Shown here: one piece after another, positions 28,437 through 37,605 of the stretch
Position numbering within the stretch: position 1 is the first letter of the stretch
Layout: every line of letters starts with the position of its first letter
From: Streptomyces sp. NBC_00568
GTDB taxonomy: Bacteria; Actinomycetota; Actinomycetes; Streptomycetales; Streptomycetaceae
Length of the DNA stretch: 64,000 bases
Assembly (NCBI RefSeq): GCF_026341855.1
Contig: NZ_JAPENW010000001.1
Span: 682,001 to 746,000 of the forward strand
Direction of reading: 5' to 3'
Notes under the pieces: generated by a model
What the model was told of the DNA's origin: nothing
What the model saw: only the letters and a program-made list of their open reading frames with translations
Database searches by the model: none
Translations under genes and position numbers: made by a program

Positions 28437-28850
28437 ATGACTCCACGATTCGATGTGATCGGGCTGGCCGTCTCCGACATGGCCGCCTCCCTCGCCTTCT
28501 ACGGCCGTCTCGGGCTCGTCTTCCCCGAAGGCGCGGAGAACGAGCCGCACGTCGAGGCAGAGCTGCCCGGCGGGCTGCGCCTCGCGCTGGACACGGAGGA
28601 GACCATCCGGTCGTTCCACGCCGGGTGGCGGCCTCCGAGCGGCGGCGGCAGGGCGTCGCTCGCCTTCCTCTGCGACAACCCCGCCGAGGTCGACTCCGTG
28701 TACGAGGAGCTCGTCGGCGCGGGTCACCACGGCGAGCTCAAGCCGTGGGACGCCTTCTGGGGCATGCGGTACGCCGTCGTGCACGACCCGGACGGCAACG
28801 GCGTCGACCTGTTCGCCCGCCTGCCCGGGGCGCAGGCTCCGGCACAGTAG
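28437..28850 (+). CDS. VOC family protein (glyoxalase/bleomycin-resistance fold)
   Basis: A 137-residue protein of two beta-alpha-beta-beta-beta units: VIGLAVSDMAASLAFYGRLG and the second half ending RYAVVHDPDGNGVDLFARL. The final HDPDGN-VDLF pattern is the usual metal-binding end of dioxygenase/glyoxalase-like proteins. The substrate is not predictable. Leaderless start. Convergent with the AraC gene, 9 bp apart. Confidence 0.88.
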   Translation: MTPRFDVIGLAVSDMAASLAFYGRLGLVFPEGAENEPHVEAELPGGLRLALDTEETIRSFHAGWRPPSGGGRASLAFLCDNPAEVDSVYEELVGAGHHGELKPWDAFWGMRYAVVHDPDGNGVDLFARLPGAQAPAQ

Positions 28851-28859
28851 TCCGGCTCG

Positions 28860-29714
28860 CTACCGGTGACCGACCAGTTCACCGAGCGTCGCTCCCGCCA
28901 ACTCCTTCACGTCTCGCGCCAGATGGGCCTGGTCCGCGAACCCGGCGCGCAGCGCGGTCTCCGCGAAGGGCACGCCGGCACGGGCGAGGGCGAGCGCCCG
29001 CTGCAGTCGCAGGACCCGGGCCAGGGTCTTGGGTCCGTAGCCGAAGGCGGCGAGCGAGCGGCGGTGCAACTGCCGTGCGCCCAGGCCCAGTCCGTCGGCC
29101 GTCTCGCGGACCGGGCGCCCCGCGTCCAGGGCGGCCACCACCTCCCGGAGCAGCGGATCGGGGGGCTCGGCCTCGGCCGCCCGGAGCAGCGCGACCTCTT
29201 CGAGCGCTTCCACGGGGTCGGCGGCCGCGTCGATCCGCGCGGTGAGGCGGCGCACCTCGGAGGCGGGCCACAGGTCGGTCAACTCCACACGCCGGTCCCG
29301 GAGTTCGCTCGCGGGCACACCCAAGTAGGCGGGTGCCGTGCCGGGGAAGAAGCGGACTCCGGCCCAGCCGCCGGGCACTGCGTCCGGAATGTAGGGCCGT
29401 GTGTCGGGACCGGCGACGAGCAACCGCCCCTCGGTCCACAGCAGATCCATGCAGCCGTCGGGAAGCACGGCACTCCGGGCGGTCCCGGACCCGTCCTCGG
29501 TCCCGGCTCCGCGCCCGTCCCCATGCCCGGCTCCGCGCCCGTCCCCGTGCTCGGCTCCGGAGGCGAGCGCGGACATCGCTGCCGCCACCCGCGGGGACGC
29601 CGTCTCCGTCCGGAGCGCGGGTGCCGCCGCGGTCCCGCCGCTCGGTGCGGTACCGGCCAGGACGCGGGTCCAGACCACCGCGCCCGGCAACCGGGACGCC
29701 CGTTCCGCGTACAT
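28860..29714 (-). CDS. AraC-type HTH regulator with a repeat insertion
   Basis: A 284-residue regulator. The N-terminal ligand domain is of the DUF6597 type ([37 protein letters not shown]). The C-terminal AraC domain (about 190-284) has [20 protein letters not shown] and [20 protein letters not shown]. Between residues 50 and 80 an insertion of two HGDGRGAG copies is encoded by 24-bp tandem repeats (29502-29549); it interrupts a region that is usually compact. Leaderless start at 29714. Confidence 0.85.
   Translation of the reverse strand: MYAERASRLPGAVVWTRVLAGTAPSGGTAAAPALRTETASPRVAAAMSALASGAEHGDGRGAGHGDGRGAGTEDGSGTARSAVLPDGCMDLLWTEGRLLVAGPDTRPYIPDAVPGGWAGVRFFPGTAPAYLGVPASELRDRRVELTDLWPASEVRRLTARIDAAADPVEALEEVALLRAAEAEPPDPLLREVVAALDAGRPVRETADGLGLGARQLHRRSLAAFGYGPKTLARVLRLQRALALARAGVPFAETALRAGFADQAHLARDVKELAGATLGELVGHR
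29502..29549. repeat. two 24-bp tandem repeats inside the AraC gene
   Basis: Units 29502-29525 and 29526-29549 differ at one base, and a diverged third begins at 29550. They encode HGDGRGAG on the minus strand. Confidence 0.85.
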
Positions 29715-29721
29715 GTACGCC

Positions 29722-29727
29722 AGGCTA
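29722..29727 (-). promoter_or_regulatory. -10 box of leaderless promoter for the 29714 AraC gene
   Basis: Minus-strand TAGCCT, 7 nt, then ATG 29714. It lies across the 3' end of the next AraC gene. Confidence 0.6.
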
Positions 29728-30696
29728 CGCCGGGCGGGCCCGGTGCTCCTGCGGGCTGACGCCGTAGACCCGCTTGAAGGCGCTGGACAGCGCGAAGGCG
29801 CTGCCGTAGCCGACGTGGCGGGCGATCGTCTCCAGGGTGTCGTCGCTCTCGCGGAGCCGGTCGGCGGCGAGGGCGAGGCGCCATCCGGTCAGATACGTCA
29901 TCGGGGGTTCCCCGACGAGTTCGCCGAAGCGCCTGGCCAGGGCGGCGCGCGACACCCCGGCCTTGGCGGCGAGACCGGCGACCGTCCAGGGGTGGGCCGG
30001 GTCGTCCTGGAGGAGCCGGAGCACGCGGCCCACGACCGGGTCCGCCAGCGCCTGGTACCAGGCGGGCGCCGCGGCCTCGGGGCGGGAGAACCAGGCCCGC
30101 AGGGCGGTGATCATCAACAGGTCGAGGAGCCGGTCGAGGACGACCTCCTGGCCGGGCTCGTCGCGCACCATCTCCTCGGCGAGGATCGGTGTCAGCGGGC
30201 ACTCCCACACGTCGGAGGGGAGCGCGAGCAGCGGCGGCAGGGCGTCGAGCAGCCGGCCGTTGACCTCGCCCCGCATCATGTACGTCCCGATCAGCAGCAC
30301 CGTGGAGCCGTCGAGCGTGTCGCCCCAGCTGCGGACTCCGAGGTCCCAGTGGCCCTTGAGCGAGCGCCCGTCCGGGTAGGTGCACTCGCCGCCCGGCAGG
30401 ATCACGGCCTGCGGCGGGGTGCCGGGGTCGTCGGCGCAGAGGTACGCGTCCGGGCCGCGCGCGATGGCGACGTCACCGGCCCGCAGCCGCAGCCGCTCGC
30501 CCCGGTCCGGTACCACCCAGGCGTCGCCGCTGACCACCAGCATGATCGTCAGGGGGGCGCGGTCCTCGATGCGTACGCACCACGGCGGGTCGAAACACGC
30601 GCGGATCATGAAGGCGCCACGCGCGCGTGGACCCTCCAGCAGGCCTGCGAGGGGGTCCCCCCGCGTGAGCGTGTTCGAGCGTGGCGGAGCGTCCAT
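29725..30696 (-). CDS. AraC family regulator with cupin_6-type ligand domain
   Basis: A 323-residue regulator. The N-terminal cupin has [39 protein letters not shown] and a central dimerisation segment. The C-terminal double HTH (about 225-323) has [20 protein letters not shown] and [20 protein letters not shown], then [16 protein letters not shown]. Leaderless start at 30696. Divergent from the NmrA-type gene 102 bp away, the standard layout for AraC regulators controlling an oxidoreductase. Confidence 0.92.
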   Translation of the reverse strand: MDAPPRSNTLTRGDPLAGLLEGPRARGAFMIRACFDPPWCVRIEDRAPLTIMLVVSGDAWVVPDRGERLRLRAGDVAIARGPDAYLCADDPGTPPQAVILPGGECTYPDGRSLKGHWDLGVRSWGDTLDGSTVLLIGTYMMRGEVNGRLLDALPPLLALPSDVWECPLTPILAEEMVRDEPGQEVVLDRLLDLLMITALRAWFSRPEAAAPAWYQALADPVVGRVLRLLQDDPAHPWTVAGLAAKAGVSRAALARRFGELVGEPPMTYLTGWRLALAADRLRESDDTLETIARHVGYGSAFALSSAFKRVYGVSPQEHRARPA

Positions 30697-30702
30697 GACG
30701 CC

Positions 30703-30708
30703 AGCGTA
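30703..30708 (-). promoter_or_regulatory. -10 box of leaderless promoter for the 30696 AraC gene
   Basis: Minus-strand TACGCT, 6 nt, then ATG 30696. Confidence 0.65.
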
Positions 30709-30798
30709 GACGGCGGTCCGAACGGCCGTGGACGTCCGCTTATGGGAATGAGCCGTTCACCGATGGTTCCTTGCCGGGGGCGGCAGTTGACTGGGCGC

Positions 30799-31632
30799 AT
30801 GACAGACAACACGCGGAACATGACGGTGCTGGTGACAGGGGCCACGGGGCGGACCGGGAGCCGGGTCGCACAGGCGGCGCGGGCAGCGGGTCTGACGGTC
30901 CGGGCGGGATCGCGCGGCGAGGGCTTCGACTGGGAGGACGCCTCGACGTGGGCCGGGGCGCTGCGCGGCGCCGACGCGGCGTACCTGGTGTATCCCACGG
31001 ACGTCGGCTCGCCGGCCGCCACGGAGGCGGTCGGGGCCCTGGCCCGGGAGGCGGTGGGGCTCGGCGTACGGCGGCTGGTGCTGCTGTCGTCGCGGGGCGA
31101 GGACCGGGCCCGGCCGACCGAGGAGGCGCTCAGGACGTCCGGCGCGGACTGGACGATCGTACGGGCCGCGTGGTTCGCGCAGAACTTCAGCGAGGGCCCG
31201 CTGGTCGAGGGGCTGCGCCATGGGGAGCTGGTCTTCCCGGCCGGTGAGGTGCGGGAGCCGTTCATCGACGTCCGGGACATCGCGGACGTCGTGGTGGCCG
31301 CGCTGACCGGGGGCGACCGGTACTCCGGTCGGGAGCTCGCGATCACGGGACCCCGGCTGCTGACCTTCCGGGAGGCGGTCGCGGAGATCTCGCGGGCCAC
31401 GGGCGAGGAGCTGGCGTACACCCCGGTGACGGCGCGGCAGTACGGGGACACGCTGGCCGGATTCGGGGTGCCGGCCGAGGAGGTCGAGTTCCTCGTCGAC
31501 CTCTTCGAGAGCCTCCTCGACGGCCGCAACTCCCACCTCTCGGACGGCGTCGGGGAGATCCTCGGCCGGGCGCCGCGGGACTTCACGGACTTCGCGCGGG
31601 AGGCCGCGGCGGCCGGGGTGTGGAAGGGCTGA
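30799..31632 (+). CDS. NmrA-like NAD(P)-binding protein (atypical SDR)
   Basis: A 277-residue protein with the cofactor motif VTGATGRTG (about residues 12-20), a short Rossmann core, DWTIVRAAWFAQNFSEGPLV and VREPFIDVRDIADVVVAAL. It lacks the YxxxK of classical SDRs. Relatives are quinone oxidoreductases or redox-sensing proteins. ATG 30799 has no strong ribosome site; a second ATG lies at residue 8. Likely controlled by the divergent AraC regulator. Confidence 0.88.
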   Translation: MTDNTRNMTVLVTGATGRTGSRVAQAARAAGLTVRAGSRGEGFDWEDASTWAGALRGADAAYLVYPTDVGSPAATEAVGALAREAVGLGVRRLVLLSSRGEDRARPTEEALRTSGADWTIVRAAWFAQNFSEGPLVEGLRHGELVFPAGEVREPFIDVRDIADVVVAALTGGDRYSGRELAITGPRLLTFREAVAEISRATGEELAYTPVTARQYGDTLAGFGVPAEEVEFLVDLFESLLDGRNSHLSDGVGEILGRAPRDFTDFAREAAAAGVWKG

Positions 31633-31650
31633 CGAGGGGCGGCCCCGGAC

Positions 31651-32820
31651 TCAGTCCCGGGGAGGGCGCTCCTCGCCGTTCTTCGGGGCGCGGTGGGTGT
31701 GGTGGGTGTTCTTGGCGTGCGTGCGCAGGCGGGACGTCACGTCCTCCGGGGGCAGGAAGCGCGACCAGCGTTCCGGGAATTCGGAGGGCATGTCGGGGTC
31801 GTCGGGGTCGGCGTCGTAGGAGCGGTGCGCGGCGGCGCGGGCCACGAACTCGGCGGCCTGGGCCTCGCGCAGCCGCTCGTTGGCGGCACGGGCGGCGGCG
31901 GTGGCGGCGGCGGGCCAGACCCGGTCGATGGCGGCGTTGACGGCCGCGCCGACCAGGACGGCGAAGGCGGAGACACCGATCCACAGCAGGACGGCGACGG
32001 GTGCGGCGAGCGAGCCGTAGATGGTGGGGCCCTCGACGGTGTTGGTCAGGTAGATGCGGAGCAGGAAGCTGCCGAGCACCCACATGGCGAGGGCGACCAG
32101 GGCGCCCGGCACGTCCTCGACCCAGGGGGACCGGACGGGGACGGACACGTGGTAGAGGGTCGTCAGGAAGACGACCGACAGCACGATGACGACCGGCCAG
32201 TACAGGACCTGGACGACGGTCGTCGACCACGGCACGATGTTCACCACGGCGTCCGGGCCCGCCACCATCAGCGGCAGCGCGACCGAGCCGATCAGCAGCG
32301 CCACGATGAACAGCAGGAACGACATCACCCGGGTCTTCACGATGCCCCGGGTGCCGTCGAGGCCGTACATCACGGTGATGGTGTCGATGAAGACGTTCAC
32401 CGCGCGCGAGCCCGACCACAGGGCGAACAGGAAACCGAGGGAGATGATGTCGGGCCGGCCGCCCTTCATCACGTCGTGCAGGATCGGCTCGGCGATCTGG
32501 TGCACGCCCTTCTGGGTCAGCACCGTGCGGGACGCCTCCAGGATGTTGGACTCCAGGCTGGCGATGGTGTCGGCGCCGGTCCAGTCGTCCACGTATCCGA
32601 GGAGCCCGATCATGCTCAGCAGCAGCGGCGGCACGGACAGGAGCGTGAAGAAGGCGGCCTCTGCCGCCAGTCCCAGGATCCGGTACTCCATGCACGAGTT
32701 GACGGTGTCCTTGATCAGCAGCCAGGCGGTCCTGCGCTTGGAAACGTTCCGGTAGAGCGCGCGAGCGCGGTGGAAGCGGCCCGAGCGAGGCCGTTCAGGT
32801 GTTTCTTTTGCCTGGTGCAC
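31651..32820 (-). CDS. YihY/BrkB family membrane protein
   Basis: A 389-residue integral membrane protein with six helices: EAAFFTLLSVPPLLLSMIGL, ISLGFLFALWSGSRAVNVFI, VMSFLLFIVALLIGSVALPL, VLYWPVVIVLSVVFLTTLYH, ALVALAMWVLGSFLLRIYLT, AVLLWIGVSAFAVLVGAAVN. A charged cytoplasmic tail of about 80 residues follows. The family function is unsettled (formerly called RNase BN). The GTG at 32820 is supported by a TACCGT box 6 nt upstream, so the transcript is probably leaderless. It shares a 17-bp divergent gap with the AidB-like gene. Confidence 0.9.
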   Translation of the reverse strand: MHQAKETPERPRSGRFHRARALYRNVSKRRTAWLLIKDTVNSCMEYRILGLAAEAAFFTLLSVPPLLLSMIGLLGYVDDWTGADTIASLESNILEASRTVLTQKGVHQIAEPILHDVMKGGRPDIISLGFLFALWSGSRAVNVFIDTITVMYGLDGTRGIVKTRVMSFLLFIVALLIGSVALPLMVAGPDAVVNIVPWSTTVVQVLYWPVVIVLSVVFLTTLYHVSVPVRSPWVEDVPGALVALAMWVLGSFLLRIYLTNTVEGPTIYGSLAAPVAVLLWIGVSAFAVLVGAAVNAAIDRVWPAAATAAARAANERLREAQAAEFVARAAAHRSYDADPDDPDMPSEFPERWSRFLPPEDVTSRLRTHAKNTHHTHRAPKNGEERPPRD

Positions 32821-32825
32821 GTCCT

Positions 32826-32832
32826 TACGGTA
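32826..32832. promoter_or_regulatory. shared -10 dyad of two divergent leaderless promoters
   Basis: TACGGTA supplies TACGGT (32826-32831) on the plus strand, 6 nt before ATG 32838, and TACCGT (32832-32827) on the minus strand, 6 nt before GTG 32820. The divergent genes are only 17 bp apart. Confidence 0.65.
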
Positions 32833-32837
32833 GCGGT

Positions 32838-34472
32838 ATGGCAGCCAGCACCCACACCGTGACCAACCAGGTCCCGCCCCTGGTCGGATATGACGTATTC
32901 GCCGCCGACCGGGCCCTCGTCGAGGCGGTCGACCGACATCTCGATCCGGAACTTCTCGACGAGGCGCGCGAGGAGCTCTCGGCGCTCGGCAGGACTTCCG
33001 GTTCCGCCCAGGTGCAGGAGTGGGGTGCGCTGGCCAACGAGAATCCGCCCAAGCTGCGCACCCACGACCGCTACGGCAACCGGATCGACGAGGTCGACTT
33101 CCACCCGTCCTGGCACCGCCTCCTGGGCAAGGGCGTGTCGGCGGGACTGACCTCGGCCTGGAGCCGCCCCGGCGGACACCTCCGGCGCGCCGCGGGCTTC
33201 GTGATCTGGACCCAGGCCGAGGCGGGCAACGGCTGCCCGCTGTCGATGACCCACGCGGCGGTGCCCGCGCTGCGCACCGACCCGGCGCTCGCCGCCGAGT
33301 GGGAGCCGCGGCTGACGTCCACGATCTACGACCAGGAGCTGCGGCCCGCCGCTCAGAAGGCCGGCGTGCTCTTCGGTATGGGCATGACCGAGAAGCAGGG
33401 CGGCAGCGACGTACGCGCCAACACGACCGAGGCCCGGCCGCTCGCCGAGGACGGTACGTACGCGCTGACCGGGCACAAGTGGTTCTGCTCGGCGCCGATG
33501 TCGGACGGTTTCCTCGTGCTGGCGCAGGCCCCGGGCGGACTGACCTGCTTCCTGGTCCCGCGCGTCCTGGAGGACGGCACCCGTAACGTCTTCCGTATCC
33601 AGCGCCTCAAGGACAAGCTCGGCAACCGGTCCAACGCGTCGAGCGAGGTCGAGTTCGACGGGACCTGGGCGCGCCGGGTGGGCGACGAGGGGCGCGGGGT
33701 GCGGACCATCATCGAGATGGTCGCGGCGACCCGGCTGGACTGTGTGCTCGGTTCGGCCTCGCTGATGCGCCAGGCGGTCGCGCAGGCGATCCACCACTCC
33801 ACCTACCGCGAGGCGTTCGGCGGCCGGCTTCTCGACAAGCCGCTGATGCGCAACGTCCTCGCCGATCTGGCGCTGGAGTCGGAGGCGGCGACCACGCTGG
33901 CGATGCGGCTGGCCGCGGCCTACGACGACGGGAGCGAGCAGGAGCGGGCGTTCCTGCGGCTCGCGGTGCCGGCCGCCAAGTACTGGGTGACCAAGCGGTG
34001 TACGCCGGTCGCGGTGGAGGCGCTGGAGTGTCTGGGCGGCAACGGCTACGTCGAGGAGTCGGGCATGCCGCGGCTGCTGCGGGAGTCGCCGCTCAACTCC
34101 ATCTGGGAGGGCGCGGGCAATGTGCAGGCGCTGGACGTCCTGCGCGCGCTGCAGCGGGAGCCGGGGGCCCTGGACGCGTATCTGCGGGAGGTGGGCCAGG
34201 CCCGCGGCGCCGACCACCGGCTGGACGGGGCCATCAAGAACCTGCTGGCCGAACTCGCCGACCTGGACGGCATCGAGGCCCGTGCCCGCCGTCTGGTCGA
34301 ACGGATCGCGCTGGTGCTCCAGGGTTCGCTGCTCGTCCGGTACGCGCCCCCGGAGGTCGCCGACGCGTTCTGCGCCTCGCGCCTGGGCGGTGACTGGGGC
34401 GCGGCGTTCGGCACGCTGCCGCACAGTCTGGATCTGGCCACGGTCGTGGAGCGGGCCCGGCCGGTGTCCTGA
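32838..34472 (+). CDS. acyl-CoA dehydrogenase, AidB-like
   Basis: A 544-residue flavoprotein. The N-terminal helical domain begins in the AidB manner (NQVPPLVGYDVFAADRALVE). The middle beta-domain has FGMGMTEKQGGSDVRANTTE and GHKWFCSAPMSDGFLVLAQA. The C-terminal helices have LECLGGNGYVEES and SPLNSIWEGAGNVQALDVLR. AidB itself is an alkylation-response flavoprotein with weak isovaleryl-CoA dehydrogenase activity and a DNA-binding C-terminus. Leaderless start. A strong hairpin ends the transcript. Confidence 0.92.
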   Translation: MAASTHTVTNQVPPLVGYDVFAADRALVEAVDRHLDPELLDEAREELSALGRTSGSAQVQEWGALANENPPKLRTHDRYGNRIDEVDFHPSWHRLLGKGVSAGLTSAWSRPGGHLRRAAGFVIWTQAEAGNGCPLSMTHAAVPALRTDPALAAEWEPRLTSTIYDQELRPAAQKAGVLFGMGMTEKQGGSDVRANTTEARPLAEDGTYALTGHKWFCSAPMSDGFLVLAQAPGGLTCFLVPRVLEDGTRNVFRIQRLKDKLGNRSNASSEVEFDGTWARRVGDEGRGVRTIIEMVAATRLDCVLGSASLMRQAVAQAIHHSTYREAFGGRLLDKPLMRNVLADLALESEAATTLAMRLAAAYDDGSEQERAFLRLAVPAAKYWVTKRCTPVAVEALECLGGNGYVEESGMPRLLRESPLNSIWEGAGNVQALDVLRALQREPGALDAYLREVGQARGADHRLDGAIKNLLAELADLDGIEARARRLVERIALVLQGSLLVRYAPPEVADAFCASRLGGDWGAAFGTLPHSLDLATVVERARPVS

Positions 34473-34487
34473 GGAAGGCGCTGAAGC

Positions 34488-34521
34488 GGGGGTGGTGCTG
34501 CGCCGACACGGCACCACCCCC
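34488..34521 (+). terminator. hairpin terminator, 11-bp perfect stem
   Basis: GGGGGTGGTGC (34488-34498) pairs with GCACCACCCCC (34511-34521), 16 bp after the acyl-CoA dehydrogenase stop. Confidence 0.8.
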
Positions 34522-34577
34522 GCCTCCGGCCCCGTGCAGGAGCTCGGACGCCGCACGGGCGGCGTCGCTGTCAGTTT

Positions 34578-34630
34578 CAAGGAACCTTGTGACCGTTGGC
34601 GAGAGTTGCAGACCGTTGCATTCCTTTGTG
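34578..34630. promoter_or_regulatory. dyad and direct repeats before the GAF regulator
   Basis: CAAGG-AA-CCTTG (34578-34589) is a perfect dyad. GACCGTTG occurs twice, 20 bp apart (34591 and 34611). The rest of the 34522-34731 gap shows nothing else I can name. Probably the promoter/operator zone of the next gene. Confidence 0.4.
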
Positions 34631-34731
34631 CACCTTGCGCGAAGGCCCGGCGAACCCGGCCGAGAGCAGGCACGATGTGGGACGACGGCGGCGTCGCGGC
34701 TCGTACGCGGTCCTGGTTTCGGGAGTGCCCT

Positions 34732-36027
34732 GTGAAGACGACATCGTTCAACCCCGCCCGTTTCGCACCGCTGGACGCGCCCGAAACAGCCGGGCACCTC
34801 CAGGAGACCTGGGCCGCGTCGGTCAAGGGGGAACGCGGCCCGATCGCTCCGCGTCCGGTGATCGGCCGGTCATGGCAGAGAGTGAAGCGATTCGGTGTCG
34901 ATCCCGAACAGGGAACGGACAGTGTGCTGTTGCAGACGGCCGAACTCGAACACCGGCGGACCTCCACGGCGCTCGCCGATGTGATGCCGACCCTCCGCGG
35001 CGGACTCGGAGCGGTCGCCGATGCCTCCCTGCAGATCATGGTGGTCACCGACCCCGAGGGCCGGGTGCTGTGGCGCGAGGGCAACCCGGGCGTGCTGCGC
35101 CGGGCCGACACCATCTGTCTGGAGGAAGGCGCCGCCTGGAGCGAGGACACCACCGGCACCAACGCCATCGGCACGGCCCTGACCGCGGGCACCCCCGTCC
35201 AGGTGCACTCCGCCGAGCACTTCGTGCGCACCCTGCACGACTGGACGTGCGCCGCCGCGCCCGTGCACGACCCGCGCGACGGGCGGCTGCTCGGGATCAT
35301 CGACGTGAGCGGCCCGGACAGCACCTTTCATCCGGCCACGCTCGCCCTGGTCGACTCGGTGTCCAGACTGGCCGAAAGCGAACTGCGCGACAGACATCTG
35401 ACAGCCATCGAACGGCTGCGCGCCGTGGCCGCTCCCCTGCTGTGCCGGCTGGACGGCCCGGCGCTCGTCGTGGACACCCACGGCTGGCTCGCCGCCGTCA
35501 CCGGAATGCCGCCCGTCGACCGGGTCCCGCTGCCCGACCCCTTCGGCGCGGGCCCGGCCTGGCTGCCCTCCCTCGGGATGTGCGTCGCCGAACCGATGCC
35601 GGGCGGCTGGCTGCTGCGTGTCACCCCCGCCGACGACGACGGGAGCGCCGGCCGAGTGGTCCTCGACCTCGGCGACCCACGGCGGCCGCACGTCACCGTC
35701 TCGGGCATGGCGGGCAGTTGGGCCCAGGACCTGAGCCCGCGCCACGCGGAACTGCTCTACGTCCTCGCCGTGCACCGGCAGGGGCGCAGCGCGGCCCAGC
35801 TCGCGGTCGAGCTCTTCGGCGATCCGACCCGCACGGTCACGGTCCGCGCCGAACTCTCCCGCGTGCGCCGCCGGCTCATCGGGCTCCTCGACCACCGCCC
35901 GTACCGCTTCCGCGAGGAGGTCGAGGTCGACGTGCTGCTGCCGGACGACCCCCGGGACCTGCTGCCGCACTCGACGGCACCGGCGGTGCTCGGAGCGCGG
36001 GGGGCGGGCGAGCCGGCGCCGTCCTGA
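34732..36027 (+). CDS. GAF-domain transcriptional regulator (AcoR-like sensor part, without AAA domain)
   Basis: A 431-residue protein. The N-terminal sensor region follows the acetoin-type regulator pattern: RPVIGRSWQRVKRFGVDP, then a GAF domain with VVTDPEGRVLWREGNPGVLR, GAAWSEDTTGTNAIGTALTA and ATPVHDPRDGRLLGIIDVSG-like blocks. A central PAS-like stretch and a C-terminal winged helix follow (RHAELLYVLAVHRQGRSAAQ, RTVTVRAELSRVRRRLIGLL). No sigma-54 AAA domain. GTG 34732 follows GGGAG; upstream in-frame codons lack a start signal. Such regulators often control alcohol or aldehyde dehydrogenase genes, none of which lies next to it here. Confidence 0.82.
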   Translation: MKTTSFNPARFAPLDAPETAGHLQETWAASVKGERGPIAPRPVIGRSWQRVKRFGVDPEQGTDSVLLQTAELEHRRTSTALADVMPTLRGGLGAVADASLQIMVVTDPEGRVLWREGNPGVLRRADTICLEEGAAWSEDTTGTNAIGTALTAGTPVQVHSAEHFVRTLHDWTCAAAPVHDPRDGRLLGIIDVSGPDSTFHPATLALVDSVSRLAESELRDRHLTAIERLRAVAAPLLCRLDGPALVVDTHGWLAAVTGMPPVDRVPLPDPFGAGPAWLPSLGMCVAEPMPGGWLLRVTPADDDGSAGRVVLDLGDPRRPHVTVSGMAGSWAQDLSPRHAELLYVLAVHRQGRSAAQLAVELFGDPTRTVTVRAELSRVRRRLIGLLDHRPYRFREEVEVDVLLPDDPRDLLPHSTAPAVLGARGAGEPAPS

Positions 36028-36196
36028 GCGCGGGGAGGGGTGGGGGAGGGGTGAAGGAGCGTATTTCGTGAGCGTCTTCCGCCGTCTTTGTCCTGGCCGG
36101 GGGGTCTCTGCCGTAGCATCCCCTCACAGGCCACCCCACCCGTCTCTCCGTCAACGCCCTCGGCGGGGGAGGCAGTTGGCCTATTCGGGAGGACGC

Positions 36197-37546
36197 ATGA
36201 AGCAGCGCGGCAGGCACCGTCGTCGCAGAAGGGGACAGGCGCTGCGCGCCACCCTGGCCGGAACCGCGCTCGCGCTCACCGCGGCCGCCACCCTGATCAG
36301 CACCTCGCAGGCCACCGGCAGCAACAGTCCGGGCGGACTCACCGAGCTCCGCTCCAGCTCCGCGGCACAGCAGCTGCGCCTCCACGAGAACCTCACCTCC
36401 CGGGACACGCTCGACACGCTCAGCGGGAACATGGGCGGCAATGTGGGCGTCGACGGAGTCCTCGACGACACCGACCACGCGATGCGGAACACCGCCGACT
36501 GCACCACCGGTGAGCGGGCCGCGCTGCCCGTCGAGCCCACCGCCACCCGCGCGTACTGCTGGGACGACGCCGACGCGCGGACCGGGCAGTGGCAGCCGCG
36601 TTCCGTGACCACGTCCGGTGACGCCGACGGCAGCGGCCGGTGGGGCACCCGCCCGGTGATCCTGGCCGGGTGGACGCACCGCGACGGGCAGGCGGCCGCG
36701 CCGACCCGCGACGAGGGCCTGGCCAGGATCGCCTTCGTCGACGCGACCGACCCGGACGCCCTCACCTATCGCTGGGTCCTGCTGGTCGCCCCGCGCTCCG
36801 GTGGCGAGGACTTCACGGCGGTCCACTCGGGCCTCGGCGGCATGGCCTGGTACCAGGACAAGCTGATCGTCACGGCGGAGCACGGCGAGGGCCTTCTCGT
36901 CTTCGACCTGCACCGGCTGCTGCGGGCCGACGTGGACAGCGGCGCCGTGGGCCGGGTGGGCGACGGCTACTCCGCCGCCGGCCACCGGTACGTGCTCCCC
37001 GCCATCGGCTCGTACGACCAGGAGGGCGGCGCCTGTACGCGCGGCCGGGACCGCGCGGTCCCCTGCTTCGGCTCGCTCTCCCTGGACCGCACGACCGCCC
37101 CGGACAGCCTCGTCGCGACGGAGGCCGCGGGCAGCCGTTCGGAGCGCACCCGTGTCTGGCGGTACGCGTTCAGCACCGCCGCGTACCGCACGGGACTGCT
37201 CGCGGACGCCCAGGGCCACGTGGACGCGGTGGAGGCCTACTCGTCCAAGGGCACCGGAGTGTCCGGGGTCCTCTCCCACCGGGCCGCCGGCACGCACGAG
37301 ACCCGGTGGTACGCCGTGCGGCCGTCCGACAGCCGCGCCCGGCACGGCTCCCTGTGGCGGCAGACCGGACACGGCGCCGAGGCGGCCACGTGCACCGCGG
37401 ACCAGTCGCACGCCTGCTGGGGCCTGGGCACCGGATCGCTCTCCTACTGGCAGCGGACCGGCGAACTGTGGACACTCACCGACACCACGGCCCAGCGGGT
37501 GCTCTACGCGGTGCCGCTGTCGTCGGTCGACGGCTCGCTCGAGTAG
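36197..37546 (+). CDS. secreted hypothetical protein, possible beta-propeller
   Basis: A 449-residue exported protein. The very basic N-terminus (KQRGRHRRRRRGQALRATLA) and hydrophobic core to about residue 38 (TLISTSQATGS) form a Sec signal. The mature part has paired cysteines (NTADCTTG and RAYCWDD; GGACTRGRDRAVPCFG; AATCTADQSHACWG), so probably three disulfides, and Trp/Gly-rich repeats resembling propeller blades (GGMAWYQDKLIVTAEHGEGL). I do not recognise a family. ATG 36197 follows GGGAGG. Confidence 0.75.
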   Translation: MKQRGRHRRRRRGQALRATLAGTALALTAAATLISTSQATGSNSPGGLTELRSSSAAQQLRLHENLTSRDTLDTLSGNMGGNVGVDGVLDDTDHAMRNTADCTTGERAALPVEPTATRAYCWDDADARTGQWQPRSVTTSGDADGSGRWGTRPVILAGWTHRDGQAAAPTRDEGLARIAFVDATDPDALTYRWVLLVAPRSGGEDFTAVHSGLGGMAWYQDKLIVTAEHGEGLLVFDLHRLLRADVDSGAVGRVGDGYSAAGHRYVLPAIGSYDQEGGACTRGRDRAVPCFGSLSLDRTTAPDSLVATEAAGSRSERTRVWRYAFSTAAYRTGLLADAQGHVDAVEAYSSKGTGVSGVLSHRAAGTHETRWYAVRPSDSRARHGSLWRQTGHGAEAATCTADQSHACWGLGTGSLSYWQRTGELWTLTDTTAQRVLYAVPLSSVDGSLE

Positions 37547-37605
37547 CCGCCCGCCTTCCGGACCCCTTTTGGAGGGGCACGGGCCCCCATGGTTCCCTGG
37601 CGCTC

